Shown: positions 34,939 through 43,131 of the stretch, piece after piece
Layout: every line of letters starts with the position of its first letter
How positions within the stretch are numbered: the first letter of the stretch is position 1
DNA from: an uncultured Alsobacter sp.
Lineage (GTDB): Bacteria > Pseudomonadota > Alphaproteobacteria > Rhizobiales > Beijerinckiaceae
Assembly (NCBI RefSeq): GCF_945952055.1
Contig: NZ_CAMFHB010000022.1
Location: forward strand, 1-64,000
Direction of reading: 5' to 3'
DNA: 64,000 bases
The notes under the pieces: model-generated
Database searches by the model: none
What the model saw: only the letters and a program-made list of their open reading frames with translations
Told to the model about the DNA's origin: nothing
Program-made: the position numbers and the translations under genes

Positions 34939-35552
34939 GCGTCGATGTTCCGGAGCTCGGGGTCGAAGGTGTAGGCGGCAACCCATGGGTTGGCGTCCCA
35001 GGCGTCGGGGCCGTTGATGCTGTCCCAGAGGCGGTGAAACCACGCCCGCGGGCTCTGCGTGATCCACGGCCGGTCCGACAGGCACATGACCGGGTTGCTG
35101 CCGTCCTGAGAGGTGTCGCGGTGGCTGGGATCCACCGGTGCCCCTTCGTCCAGAATGTCAGCCTCGCTGATCTCCTGCAGCCGCTGGACCCGCACGTCGG
35201 AGACGGTGAGCGTCAGCCGGCTGGCCAGACGGGGCATGTGGATGGAGGGCCTCCACATGCATCCGCAGCACGCCCCGGGTTGGCGCTCCCCGTCCGCGCG
35301 GTAGATCACGCCACCTTGAACCGGGGCGAATGCCTCACGGACCCACAGCCGGTCTCCGACGGCGTAGCGGACCGGGAGGAAGTCGAGGGCATCACCATCC
35401 TCGTCGGCGGTTGCCCAGATGCCGTTGTGGGTGATGATCGACGAGAACGGCTGCACAGGCTGCGGCTTCAGGATTCGCCGGGTCTGCTTCTTTCGGCCGT
35501 CGATCAGCGCCAGCACCATCGGTGCGCTGAAGAGGATGGGGAGATCAGCCAC
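34935..35552 (-). CDS. ASCH/PUA-like phage protein
   Basis: A 205-aa protein: 'FSAPMVLALIDGRKKQTRR', 'YAVGDRLWVREAFAPV', 'LTLTVSDVRVQRLQEISEAD' and 'WDANPWVAAYTFD'. This is the common phage ASCH-like arrangement, a PUA-type fold probably binding RNA or modified nucleotides. Overlaps neighbours at both ends. Confidence 0.8.
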   Translation of the reverse strand: MADLPILFSAPMVLALIDGRKKQTRRILKPQPVQPFSSIITHNGIWATADEDGDALDFLPVRYAVGDRLWVREAFAPVQGGVIYRADGERQPGACCGCMWRPSIHMPRLASRLTLTVSDVRVQRLQEISEADILDEGAPVDPSHRDTSQDGSNPVMCLSDRPWITQSPRAWFHRLWDSINGPDAWDANPWVAAYTFDPELRNIDA

Positions 35553-36069
35553 GGCGGACCTCCTCCAGGTGCGGCCAGGTTTTCCCCCTGACCAGCATGC
35601 TGATGGCGGAGGCGCTGACGTTAAGGTCGGTCGCTATGTCAGAGAGCAGATCGCCATTCCGTCGGCGCATGATCGCAGACCGGGCTTGCTCGTCTGTCAG
35701 CTTGCTGCCTGGGCTCTTGTCTCCGTGTCCGCGCGTACCGTGCCGGAACTTGTCATGCTCGTTCTCGCGGCGCGTCGCCCACCTCAGGTTTTCGGCGCTA
35801 TCGTTCGATTTATCCCCGTCGTTGTGGGCGGCCTCGTGCTTGTCGCTCGGTCGCTGGCCATGGAAGGCAGAACAGACCAGCACGGCCACTTTGATGAACG
35901 TCTTGGTGCAGTTCTCCGACAGGTTGACGTAGGCATATCCGTGAGTCCTGGTCGGGCGGAGAACCCGGCGAGGAACGGCGCCACGTGCCGCCGCCACGCG
36001 GCGAACCCTCCCGTCGTCGGACACCTCGTAGGAGGGGAAGTTGTCGCAGGATCGCCACTCCACCATCAC
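35545..36069 (-). CDS. NUMOD4/HNH homing-type endonuclease
   Basis: A 174-aa protein. The N-terminal NUMOD4-like 'EWRSCDNFPSYEVSDDGRVR', an HNH_3 core ('CSAFHGQRPSDKHEAAHNDG', 'NLRWATRREN') and a C-terminal helix-turn-helix ('LLSDIATDLNVSASAISML') are the standard parts of free-standing phage HNH homing nucleases. Confidence 0.9.
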   Translation of the reverse strand: MMVEWRSCDNFPSYEVSDDGRVRRVAAARGAVPRRVLRPTRTHGYAYVNLSENCTKTFIKVAVLVCSAFHGQRPSDKHEAAHNDGDKSNDSAENLRWATRRENEHDKFRHGTRGHGDKSPGSKLTDEQARSAIMRRRNGDLLSDIATDLNVSASAISMLVRGKTWPHLEEVRRG

Positions 36070-37553
36070 GCGCCCTCCGCCGGCCGGGCCTTGTCCGCGG
36101 CGTCCGCGGCGGCGTAGAGTTCCTTGTCGAATTGCCGGAGGTGATCCCGGTCAGCGGGTTGCAACTTTGCAAAATAAAAGTTGAGCCGCTTCCGCCCCTC
36201 GAGCGCCTTCGCGCGCGCCTGGGTGAGCAGCGGATCGGGGTCGACAGCCTCCTGCGGCGGCGCGGGCGGGCCGTCGGTGGCCTCCGTCGAGGAGGCAGGC
36301 TCGGGAGTTTGCCCGGTCTGTTCCGGGGCTCCCTCGCCCTCCGCCGGGGCGGCGTCGCCGCGCGCATCCCCGGGGATCTCGTTCGCTGAATCCTTCGCGA
36401 CTTCCGCCGCGGCTTCGGCCTGGGCCGCCGCCTCGTCCGGGTCGACGGCCGCGGGCTTCTCCTCGGGCGCCTTGACCTTCGAAGCGGCCCGGGCCTCCTC
36501 GATGTTCCGCAAGCGCTGGGCGACCCGCTCGCGGTTCTCCGCGACCATCTTGTTCGCTTCGTTGTAGTAGTCGTCCGGCGACTGCTTCACCTCCATGGCG
36601 AAGTTGCTGACGGTGGCGTCGATCTGGTCCGACGTCAGGCACTTGTCGAGCTCGGCGCGGAGATCATCCAGGAGCTTGTCCCAGCGTTCATCGCCAGCCT
36701 GCTGCTGCTCCTTCGGGGCCGTGGCCTGCGGCTTGGCGGCCTGCTGCTGGCCCATCTCGCCGTAGGCCTGGTCGGTGCGCCCCGTCGGCGCCGGCGTCTG
36801 CCGGTTGACGTGGACGGCCGTCGGCGGCGCCGCGGACTTGTCCTCCAGCGCCGCCGGCGGGGCGGGCGGGCCGTCGATCGCCGGCGTCACGTCCCTGGCG
36901 ATCGCCGCCGGGTCCATGATCTGCTGCCCTTCCATCTCCTCGGCCGTGTAGTCGTTTCCGAGCTCCTCGGGGAAGGCGCGGCGGAGCGCGGCGGCCTCGG
37001 CCACCTTCTCCAGCTGGCCGCGTGGCCGCTTGGCCCACATATCGTTCGGGAGATCGGTGTTGCCGACGCGGGCGTAGCTCTCGGTCCAGTAGACCTTCGG
37101 CCCGACGAAGGCCTTCGTGTGTTCGCCGAGAACCCTGTGCACCGTCATGCGGCACCACTCAGGGAACCGCACCGTCACCGACCTGGTCCCCTTTTTCGTG
37201 GTGCCGGTGAACGTCTGCTCGACATCCGGGCCGAAGATCGCCTCGTCGATGCCCGCGTACTGCTTCGTCCGGAACGCCGTGGTCCGCACCTCGGAGATGC
37301 CGGGCCACACCGTCTCGATGTAGCCCTGCTTCTCGCTCGACCACATCGGGACGACGTGGACGGGCTTCTTGAAGATGTCGAGGTTGCGGGCGCGGCAGTA
37401 GCCGAGAGCCATGATCACGGCTTGGGCCGACTGCGCCATCGGGAAGATCGCTTCGGTGAGCACCTTCCACTCGCCTTCATCCACCTGGTAGGTGGTCAGG
37501 GCGGACTTGTCGTATGGGAGCCGGACAGCCGGCAGGTTGCGTTCGGCGCTCAT
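36066..37553 (-). CDS. bet: Bet/RecT-family single-strand annealing protein
   Basis: A 495-aa protein. The first about 220 residues carry the Bet/RecT core ('IFPMAQSAQAVIMALGYCRA', 'KKPVHVVPMWSSEKQGYIET', 'AAALRRAFPEELGNDYTAEE'). The remaining 270 are Ala/Pro/Glu-rich and mostly disordered with short helices. It anneals complementary single strands in phage recombination. An upstream in-frame start adds 19 residues inside the neighbouring gene. No partner exonuclease is recognisable nearby. Confidence 0.9.
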   Translation of the reverse strand: MSAERNLPAVRLPYDKSALTTYQVDEGEWKVLTEAIFPMAQSAQAVIMALGYCRARNLDIFKKPVHVVPMWSSEKQGYIETVWPGISEVRTTAFRTKQYAGIDEAIFGPDVEQTFTGTTKKGTRSVTVRFPEWCRMTVHRVLGEHTKAFVGPKVYWTESYARVGNTDLPNDMWAKRPRGQLEKVAEAAALRRAFPEELGNDYTAEEMEGQQIMDPAAIARDVTPAIDGPPAPPAALEDKSAAPPTAVHVNRQTPAPTGRTDQAYGEMGQQQAAKPQATAPKEQQQAGDERWDKLLDDLRAELDKCLTSDQIDATVSNFAMEVKQSPDDYYNEANKMVAENRERVAQRLRNIEEARAASKVKAPEEKPAAVDPDEAAAQAEAAAEVAKDSANEIPGDARGDAAPAEGEGAPEQTGQTPEPASSTEATDGPPAPPQEAVDPDPLLTQARAKALEGRKRLNFYFAKLQPADRDHLRQFDKELYAAADAADKARPAEGA

Positions 37554-38080
37554 CAGGCGGCGATCCTCTTCTTCGACTTGTTGCGCTGTTGCGTCGAGCG
37601 GTCGGCCCACCGGCAGTTGCCGGGCTCGTAGTGGCCATCCGGGTCGATGCGATCGATGGTCAGGCCGGCCGGGCGCTCACCCATGTCGGCGAGGAAATTC
37701 TGGAAGCCGTCGTCGCCGAGCCACTGTTCGCAGACACGGATGCCGCGGCCGCCGTAATGGCGAAAGTTGTCTGCGTCGGGATCCGTGCAGCGGACCCGCA
37801 TCGCGACCCATGTCGAGTATGTCGGTGATTTCCGTTCCGTTCGGGCGTGCCCGTGATCGGCGCGGTTCAGCGAAACGAGCGCCCCCGTTGCGCACCCGCA
37901 GGACCGGCACCGACCTGCGCGGACCAACCATCCATCCCGACGGATCTCGGCCCCACAGTCGCAGCGAAACAACCACATCGTCCGCTTTCGGCCGTTGTGC
38001 ATGTCCCCGTCGCGGCGGACCCCCGTCAGGAATCCGAACCGCTGCCCGGTGATGTCTATCGCCGCGTACGGGGTCTTCAT
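37553..38080 (-). CDS. HNH endonuclease with zinc ribbon
   Basis: A 175-aa protein. The zinc-ribbon part 'FRCDCGAEI...CRSCGCATG' is followed by 'YSTWVAMRVRCTDPDADNF', 'YGGRGIRVCEQW' and 'LTIDRIDPDGHYEPGNCRWA', the HNH form common in phage genomes. Stop and start overlap with bet as TGATG. Possibly a homing nuclease inserted between bet and the radical SAM gene. Confidence 0.88.
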   Translation of the reverse strand: MKTPYAAIDITGQRFGFLTGVRRDGDMHNGRKRTMWLFRCDCGAEIRRDGWLVRAGRCRSCGCATGALVSLNRADHGHARTERKSPTYSTWVAMRVRCTDPDADNFRHYGGRGIRVCEQWLGDDGFQNFLADMGERPAGLTIDRIDPDGHYEPGNCRWADRSTQQRNKSKKRIAA

Positions 38081-38083
38081 GGT

Positions 38084-39049
38084 TCACGCCTCCGCGGTTG
38101 GGGCGTGGACTTCGGGACGGCCGGCGCCGATGCTGGGCCGGGCCTTGTCGGGGTGCTGGCGCATCCAGTCCTGGACGAACCACAGCTGCCCGCACCCGCC
38201 GCCGATCGTGTCCTGGCCGGCCGGGTCGAAGACGCGGACATCGAATCCGCGCTGGACCAGCATCGCGCCGAAGTCGGTGGCCAGCTTGCGCTGGCGCTCG
38301 TTCGTGGCCGGGAGCCCGTCGGAGCGCTCGCACACGACGGACACGGTCGCGCACCAATAGTCAGGGTCGAACAGGCAGAGGAGGCGATCTGCGTCATCGG
38401 CGGCCGAGTTGCCGTCGTGCGCGCAGTAATTGAAGAAGGGCCTGCGCCCGGTCGCCGCGTACCAGTGCATCCCCTGGCGCACGATCTGGGAGAGCGTCAG
38501 CTTCTTGCGAAACGGGATCAGCTTGTCGCGTTCGTGATCCAGCGTCTCATGCACGGAGAACTGCAGCCCGACAGGCGGAACGTCCCAACTCAGATTCTCG
38601 ATGGCGGTCCACGCATCCGGGCCCACATCCGGGGCCGACGTAGAGATCAGCAGCGCGGCGTTCGGGTAGAGGACGTGCAGCGTGCGGATCGCCACCTCGA
38701 GGTTCAGAGCGTTGAGCATCGGCTCGCCCATGCTCATGAACATGATCTGCAGGCGCTTCATCGACGCCGGGTTGACGCCGGTCTCCTCGATGCACTTCTC
38801 CACCTGGGCGACGATCTCGCTGGAGGTGAGGTTGCGGACGAAGTGATCGCCGGCGCCGCAGAAGCGGCATCCCATCGGGCACCCGGACTGCGTCGAGCAG
38901 CAGATGACCGTGCGGTCCTCGTAGGTCGGGTAGCGGTAGAGCACCGCCTCGGCGACCGCGTCATCTCGGGTGAAGACGAACTTGGCGACGTTCTGGGCCG
39001 CGTCGTCGATACGACGGACGTCCGACCACGTTGGGGTGAGAGTGTTCAT
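38084..39049 (-). CDS. RlmN/Cfr-like radical SAM enzyme of the prophage
   Basis: A 321-aa protein. C57-P-M-G-C61-R-F-C64 is the radical SAM 4Fe-4S motif, 'SMGEPMLNA' (106-114) matches the SAM-binding GMGEP of RlmN, and C286 in 'GGGCGQLWF' matches the thiyl/methyl cysteine in RlmN 'ACGQL'. C50 lies 7 residues before the first cluster Cys, the same spacing as Cys118 to Cys125 in E. coli RlmN. Both methyl-transfer cysteines thus appear kept. The N-terminal accessory domain is about 65 residues shorter than in RlmN. Predicted to methylate an adenine in RNA; the target is unknown. Confidence 0.85.
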   Translation of the reverse strand: MNTLTPTWSDVRRIDDAAQNVAKFVFTRDDAVAEAVLYRYPTYEDRTVICCSTQSGCPMGCRFCGAGDHFVRNLTSSEIVAQVEKCIEETGVNPASMKRLQIMFMSMGEPMLNALNLEVAIRTLHVLYPNAALLISTSAPDVGPDAWTAIENLSWDVPPVGLQFSVHETLDHERDKLIPFRKKLTLSQIVRQGMHWYAATGRRPFFNYCAHDGNSAADDADRLLCLFDPDYWCATVSVVCERSDGLPATNERQRKLATDFGAMLVQRGFDVRVFDPAGQDTIGGGCGQLWFVQDWMRQHPDKARPSIGAGRPEVHAPTAEA

Positions 39050-40131
39050 CGAGCGACGTCCTCCTCGTAGACCTCAGTTCCTGGGATGGGGATCGCGGAG
39101 CTCGGGCCGTTCTTTTCGGCCCAATCCTTCGCGGCGAATTCGCCGGCGGGTGTCTGGATGAACGCCTGCTTCACGGCGCTCATGTCGAGGATGCGGACCC
39201 GCTTCACGCTCTTGAGCCCGGTCTTGCGGGTGCCCGCGCCGCCGGCTCGCACCGCGGTCGTGGGCACGGTCGGCGCGACAGGGGCCGGGGCAGGGGCCTG
39301 CTGCGGTGGATCCTCGCCGCGCTCCGCTGCCGCGGCCGCCGCCGCTGCGGCACGCTCCTCGGCGGCCTTCTTTGCAGCCGCCGCGGCCTCGTCCTGCATC
39401 CGCTTCTTCTCGGCCTTCAGGAACTCGCCGATGGCGTCGCGCACGGTGACCTTCAGGGCGGCGGCATCGGCGATCACGTCGCGCCACTTGTCGTCGACCG
39501 CCCGGCCGGCGAGGAGGTGAGGCTCCTTCTCGTCCTTGCGCACCTCATCCGCCCGGGCCTCGAGCTTCGTCGCCCGGTCGCGGTACTCCGCGGCGAGATC
39601 CGCCTGCTCCTGCGTCAGGATCTTGCCGCCGATCGTCGCCAGCCACTCGTCGAAGGCCTTCTTCGCGGTGGTGACCGCGTCGACGGCGAGCTCGTGCTTC
39701 GACGGGCCGTCGGCCTTCTCGGAGTTGTCGCCGATGCCGCGCTCGTCGGTCGCCGGCTTGTCCTGCAGCGCGGCCGTCGCCTTCTCCTGGACGTCGTCCG
39801 GGAGATCAGCGGGCCACACCCGGTGCTTCTGGACGTGCTGGTAGTGCTCGTAGGAGATCGGCGTCTTGCAGCAGGACTCGAAGATCCCGTAGACCTCGTC
39901 CTGCCCGGAGATGCGGCGCGCCTCGACGCCGATACCTACGAGGGCGCTCCACACTCCATCCGGCGACTTCCAGGTCGCCACAGGATCATCCGACCCCGGA
40001 CGCGTCTTGGTCGCCTTGAACTTGCGCCGCCAGTAGCCCTGCTGGGGCTCACCCATGACGACCGACTGGCGATGCCCCTTGAGGGCCATCTGCCACCACA
40101 ACCAAACGCTCGCCTCCGGAGCCGCGCTCAT
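39046..40131 (-). CDS. Large hypothetical phage protein with coiled coil
   Basis: A 361-aa protein. The N-terminal 100 residues ('WLWWQMALKGHRQSVVMGEP', 'SCCKTPISYEHYQHVQKHRV') look globular. Residues about 150-250 are a charged coiled coil, then an Ala-rich helix and Pro-rich linker, then a conserved-looking C-terminus 'AGEFAAKDWAEKNGPSSAIP'. A similar layout is seen in phage proteins beside RecT; function unknown. Confidence 0.75.
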   Translation of the reverse strand: MSAAPEASVWLWWQMALKGHRQSVVMGEPQQGYWRRKFKATKTRPGSDDPVATWKSPDGVWSALVGIGVEARRISGQDEVYGIFESCCKTPISYEHYQHVQKHRVWPADLPDDVQEKATAALQDKPATDERGIGDNSEKADGPSKHELAVDAVTTAKKAFDEWLATIGGKILTQEQADLAAEYRDRATKLEARADEVRKDEKEPHLLAGRAVDDKWRDVIADAAALKVTVRDAIGEFLKAEKKRMQDEAAAAAKKAAEERAAAAAAAAAERGEDPPQQAPAPAPVAPTVPTTAVRAGGAGTRKTGLKSVKRVRILDMSAVKQAFIQTPAGEFAAKDWAEKNGPSSAIPIPGTEVYEEDVAR

Positions 40132-40625
40132 CAGAACTGCTCCGCGGGGGAGCCGCCGACCGCGGCGATCGCCTCGGCCGTATCGGTGATCGATGGTGGG
40201 GCAGCTGGGTAGAATTCCTCGACGGGCGGCGGCGCTGGCGCGGGCTCCAGGGGAGGGGCCGGGCCGTCGATGATCTTCGGTGTGGTCAGCGCCTTGAAGA
40301 TCTCGCCGGTCTGCGGCGGGCACCGCTCGACATCGCCAGCGGACACCACAATCGGGGGCATCCCGTCTTCGATGGTGCAGACGACCCAATCGCCCACGAT
40401 GGCCTGGACAACAGCAGCGCGCTTCATCGGCTGCGCCAGCGTGTGCACCATAACCACTTCGCCCACGTCATAGTGGCGCGTGATGACGTTGTGGATTTCC
40501 TCAGGGAGGACCGACAACGTCCGGTATCCGATCTCCACGAAGACCGATGCACCTGGCCGCGGGTCGCTGGTGACGATCGCGCGGATGGCAACGACGTCAC
40601 CCTTCCGCAATGGGTGGATGCTCAT
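40131..40625 (-). CDS. Hypothetical phage protein
   Basis: A 164-aa protein with beta-strand-rich N-terminal half ('GDVVAIRAIVTSDPRPGASV', 'GEVVMVHTLAQPMKRAAVVQ') and a Pro-rich tail. AGAGG 6 nt upstream selects ATG 40625 over the upstream TTG. Stop and next start overlap as TGATG. Confidence 0.7.
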   Translation of the reverse strand: MSIHPLRKGDVVAIRAIVTSDPRPGASVFVEIGYRTLSVLPEEIHNVITRHYDVGEVVMVHTLAQPMKRAAVVQAIVGDWVVCTIEDGMPPIVVSAGDVERCPPQTGEIFKALTTPKIIDGPAPPLEPAPAPPPVEEFYPAAPPSITDTAEAIAAVGGSPAEQF

Positions 40626-40666
40626 GATCAACCTCTGGATGTTTTGTCGTTCGAGTCGTGGGGTGG

Positions 40667-40697
40667 ACGCCGCGCCGGCTCATCATCGGCGCGGCGT
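40667..40697 (-). terminator. Strong intergenic hairpin in the leftward operon
   Basis: ACGCCGCGCCG (40667-40677) pairs over 11 bp with CGGCGCGGCGT (40687-40697) around a 9-nt loop. It lies between two leftward genes and may attenuate or process the transcript. On the leftward strand it is followed by 'ccacccc' and not a T run. Confidence 0.6.
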
Positions 40698-40704
40698 CGC
40701 GCCG

Positions 40705-41043
40705 TCACTCCGCGGCTGCGGGAAGGGGTTCAGCCTGCGGAGGGACGGGAGGCGCCGCCTCCGCGGCAACCGGGGCAGGGGCGCGCTTCGGCTTGCTCTT
40801 GAAGTCGCCAGCTGCGTAGCGAGCGTTCCGGCAGAACCGAGCAGCCGCCTCAATGTGCTTGGCGAGCTCGGGCCTCTTGCCGGCCATGGCCTCGAGGAAG
40901 TCTTCCTGGGTGGCCTCGGACAGAACCTCGGCGGCGCTCAACTCCGGCGGCTTCGTCTCGGCGGCCTTCTTCAGCGACTTCTCGTACTCACGGCACTCCT
41001 TGGCCGTGTCGAAAACCTTGCCGTCTTCAGCGGCGTACTTCAT
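40705..41043 (-). CDS. Hypothetical phage protein
   Basis: A 112-aa protein. 'MKYAAEDGKVFDTAKECREY' at the N-terminus resembles phage proteins with a short beta hairpin and helix. The middle is helical and the last 30 residues are Ala/Pro-rich. No family recognised. Confidence 0.65.
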   Translation of the reverse strand: MKYAAEDGKVFDTAKECREYEKSLKKAAETKPPELSAAEVLSEATQEDFLEAMAGKRPELAKHIEAAARFCRNARYAAGDFKSKPKRAPAPVAAEAAPPVPPQAEPLPAAAE

Positions 41044-41057
41044 CGGATCAACCTCGA

Positions 41058-41249
41058 TCAGCGGTAGGTGTGATGGTCGACGGGGCCCGGCAGATCGCCG
41101 TAGGCCTCGTCAAGGTCGCCTGGTTCATCGCGACCGCTTTGCGCGTGAGCCCAGACAAAGACGAAGATCAGGAAGAGGACGACCGCGACGGCGAGCATCG
41201 GGGCGACGACGAACAGCAGCGCCGCGCGTGCGATCTCGAGCCAGGTCAT
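41058..41249 (-). CDS. Small membrane protein
   Basis: A 63-aa protein with one long hydrophobic helix at about 8-34 ('ALLFVVAPMLAVAVVLFLIF') and an acidic soluble tail ('DEPGDLDEAYGDLPGP'). It overlaps its upstream neighbour by 4 nt. Function unknown. Confidence 0.65.
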   Translation of the reverse strand: MTWLEIARAALLFVVAPMLAVAVVLFLIFVFVWAHAQSGRDEPGDLDEAYGDLPGPVDHHTYR

Positions 41250-41554
41250 GCCGCGCTCCTGGCGCGGGCGGTGGCGTCAGATCGGATCTCGCCAAGCCGG
41301 AGGTTCAGCCACGCGGTGATGCGCTCGATCTGGCCAGCGTTGAATGTCGGTCCGCGACGGAAGAACGGCACATCGTCCTCGATGGCCATCCATTCGCGAA
41401 GGTCGGCGCGGTACAGCGCCCAATAGGAAATCCGCTGGTTGATCTCGACGGCCTTCATCCCCGCGTCGGGAATGCCGTCCAAAGCGCGCTTGCAGTCCGC
41501 CAATACGGACAGGACATCGCTCGCGTCTGCTGGCACGAAATCAGATGGCATCAC
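41246..41554 (-). CDS. Hypothetical phage protein
   Basis: A 102-aa mainly helical acidic protein ('VLSVLADCKRALDGIPDAGM', 'SYWALYRADLREWMA'). Coupled to both neighbours by 4-nt overlaps. No family recognised. Confidence 0.65.
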   Translation of the reverse strand: MMPSDFVPADASDVLSVLADCKRALDGIPDAGMKAVEINQRISYWALYRADLREWMAIEDDVPFFRRGPTFNAGQIERITAWLNLRLGEIRSDATARARSAA

Positions 41555-41889
41555 AGCGCTCCTGCGAGAAGCGAGTTCAGCCGGCGGATCTCGACAACGA
41601 GCGTGTTCAGCAACGGGATGAGCGCGGTCGGCGCAGCTTCTGGTAGCGCCTCCTCAGCAGCGAGGCCGATCAGCCACGCTGCATCACATCCAAAAGCACT
41701 GGCATAGTGCGCTGCGCTCGCAGCAGGGATTCCATTCTGGGTATTCTCGTGTGCCGCGTAGGTCGAAATCCGAATACCAAGCGCGCGCGCGGCCGCTGCG
41801 GCGGTTTCATAACCAGCACTCTTCCTCGCCTGGCGAAGACGGCTCGCCACGTTTTCGGCCTTCTGTCGCAAATCGGAGGGCTGCGGCAT
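41551..41889 (-). CDS. XRE-type regulator of the leftward operon
   Basis: A 112-aa protein with a helix-turn-helix at about 15-45 ('RLRQARKSAGYETAAAAARA', 'GIRISTYAAHENTQNG') typical of phage CI/Cro-like XRE proteins, and a short C-terminal helix for dimerisation. It is the first gene after promoter 41913-41941, which carries the same operator motif as the cro promoter, so it likely takes part in the lysis-lysogeny circuit. Confidence 0.85.
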   Translation of the reverse strand: MPQPSDLRQKAENVASRLRQARKSAGYETAAAAARALGIRISTYAAHENTQNGIPAASAAHYASAFGCDAAWLIGLAAEEALPEAAPTALIPLLNTLVVEIRRLNSLLAGAL

Positions 41890-41910
41890 GTCGATCTCCG
41901 TTTCTGAAGC

Positions 41911-41968
41911 CGAATATAGGCGCATGCGCATAACGTCGCAACAAAAAAATGCGAATGCGCCTATTATG
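41911..41968. promoter_or_regulatory. Leftward early promoter with two GCG-N4-CGC operators
   Basis: On the minus strand, -35 TTGCGA (41936-41941) and -10 TATATT (41913-41918) are 17 bp apart. The spacer holds the operator ATGCGCATGCGCCTA, and the whole 23-bp block 41911-41933 is the reverse complement of 43162-43184 except for one base. A second, oppositely oriented operator, ATGCGAATGCGCCTATTATG, lies at 41949-41968. Probable binding sites of CI, Cro or the 112-aa XRE protein. Confidence 0.8.
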
Positions 41969-41999
41969 CCTTGCCAATGTGGCGGGTGCGACGATAGGA

Positions 42000-42385
42000 G
42001 TCGAAAGCCCCCCGGCTGGAACCGGAGGGCTTTGAAAACGAGGGCGGAGGGTCGGAAGACCGTGGCGCCCAAACCTGTACGAAACAGGAACTTCCCTACC
42101 ACGGGGCACGGCCAAGGGAAAGCCCAGTCCGAAAGGGTGAGGGGCGGCCGTCGGAGAGCAGGTTCTCCGTGATAGCAGCACCCAAGTCGCAGGGGCCCTG
42201 CAGCCACCTTCGGCGCCAGTGAACGGCCCCGGCTCCGGCCAGCATGTTCACGGCATAGGGAGAACCTCGTGGTGCCGCAAGGCCCAGGGGCTTTCTCGTC
42301 CTATGCCAGATCCAGCCCCTCACCAACCAGCATGAAAGTTGAGATCTGGTGTCGAATCACCAAGCTCGAGAAGCGCGACCCGCCA
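42000..42385. ncRNA. Candidate structured RNA between cI and the XRE gene
   Basis: This gene-free stretch of about 385 bases is dense in stems: 42005-42033 (aaagccc...gggcttt), 42074-42088 (CCTGT/ACAGG), 42092-42120 (TTCCCT/AGGGAA), 42152-42169 (CGGAGA/TCTCCG), 42189-42201 (GCAGG/CCTGC), 42252-42307 (GGCATAGG/CCTATGCC) and 42306-42349 (CCAGATC/GATCTGG). Short ORFs across it lack ribosome sites. It could be an RNA, a cI 3' untranslated region or a processed leader; the strand is not determined. Confidence 0.45.
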
Positions 42386-43096
42386 TCAGATCGCATCTGC
42401 GCCGTAGGCTGATATTCGCTTTATGGCCTTGTCGTAGACCACTGAGGCAATAACGACGCCGAGCACCTCAGCCTCTTGCTCCTGACTGAACTCGTCGTGA
42501 TTCGCCCTATACGGAATGGGCGATTGGTGGATCGGATTGGTCGACCGGGGCCAAAGCCACACGCGCCCCTTCTGATCGAGAACGACCTCCTTCACCGTGG
42601 CTTCGAAGTCGCCCGACTCACCAGGCTGGATAACCACAACCTTGTCTCCGTTGGCGAGCTCCCAATCATAATCGTGCACACGCGCCACGATGATGATCGC
42701 ACCTTCGGGATAGACGAGGTTCATCGAGTCTCCGCGGACTTCGAATGCAGAAAAGTCCGTCTGGATCAGACCAGACGGTGCGGGGATCTGGATTTTGTAC
42801 TGGCGATCCTCAGGCCACTCGATCGCGGGCACCCAATCGCCAGCCTGCACATGCCCCACAACCGTAGCGTATAAGCTCCACGTTTTTTCGGTATCTTGTT
42901 CCGCTTCCGTCAACTCCTCAAAGCTGATGCCAAGCGCTCGCGTTATGGCGTCGTAATTCCTGAACTGAGGCGTCTCGGTCCCGCGTTCCCATTTTGAAAT
43001 CGTGGATTGGTCGACGCCGATCAACTGAGCGAACTCGACCTGCGTCATTCGACGCTCGCGGCGGATCTTCCTGAGAAGTGCGGGTAACTTGTTCAT
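42386..43096 (-). CDS. CI-like repressor with S24 (LexA-type) peptidase domain
   Basis: A 236-aa prophage repressor. The XRE helix-turn-helix is at about 17-40 ('MTQVEFAQLIGVDQSTISKW'), an Ala-Gly cleavage site is at A85-G86 ('VQAGDW'), and the self-cleavage dyad is S124 ('RGDSMNL') and K152 ('NGDKVVV'). RecA-triggered autocleavage would induce the prophage. Divergent from cro; operators lie in 43132-43184. Confidence 0.95.
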   Translation of the reverse strand: MNKLPALLRKIRRERRMTQVEFAQLIGVDQSTISKWERGTETPQFRNYDAITRALGISFEELTEAEQDTEKTWSLYATVVGHVQAGDWVPAIEWPEDRQYKIQIPAPSGLIQTDFSAFEVRGDSMNLVYPEGAIIIVARVHDYDWELANGDKVVVIQPGESGDFEATVKEVVLDQKGRVWLWPRSTNPIHQSPIPYRANHDEFSQEQEAEVLGVVIASVVYDKAIKRISAYGADAI

Positions 43097-43131
43097 GGCC
43101 CGCTCTACTCCCTACGCAGCACATGCAGCAA

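Noticed and set aside
40667-40697. Member of the start-associated hairpin family
   Set aside because: The stem is longer (11 bp), the loop is unrelated and it lies 42 nt from the next start, so it is treated as a terminator-like hairpin.
42096-42326. 76-codon minus-strand ORF in the gene-free block
   Set aside because: No ribosome site and no family-like sequence, and it coincides with strong stem-loops, so a structured RNA explains it better.
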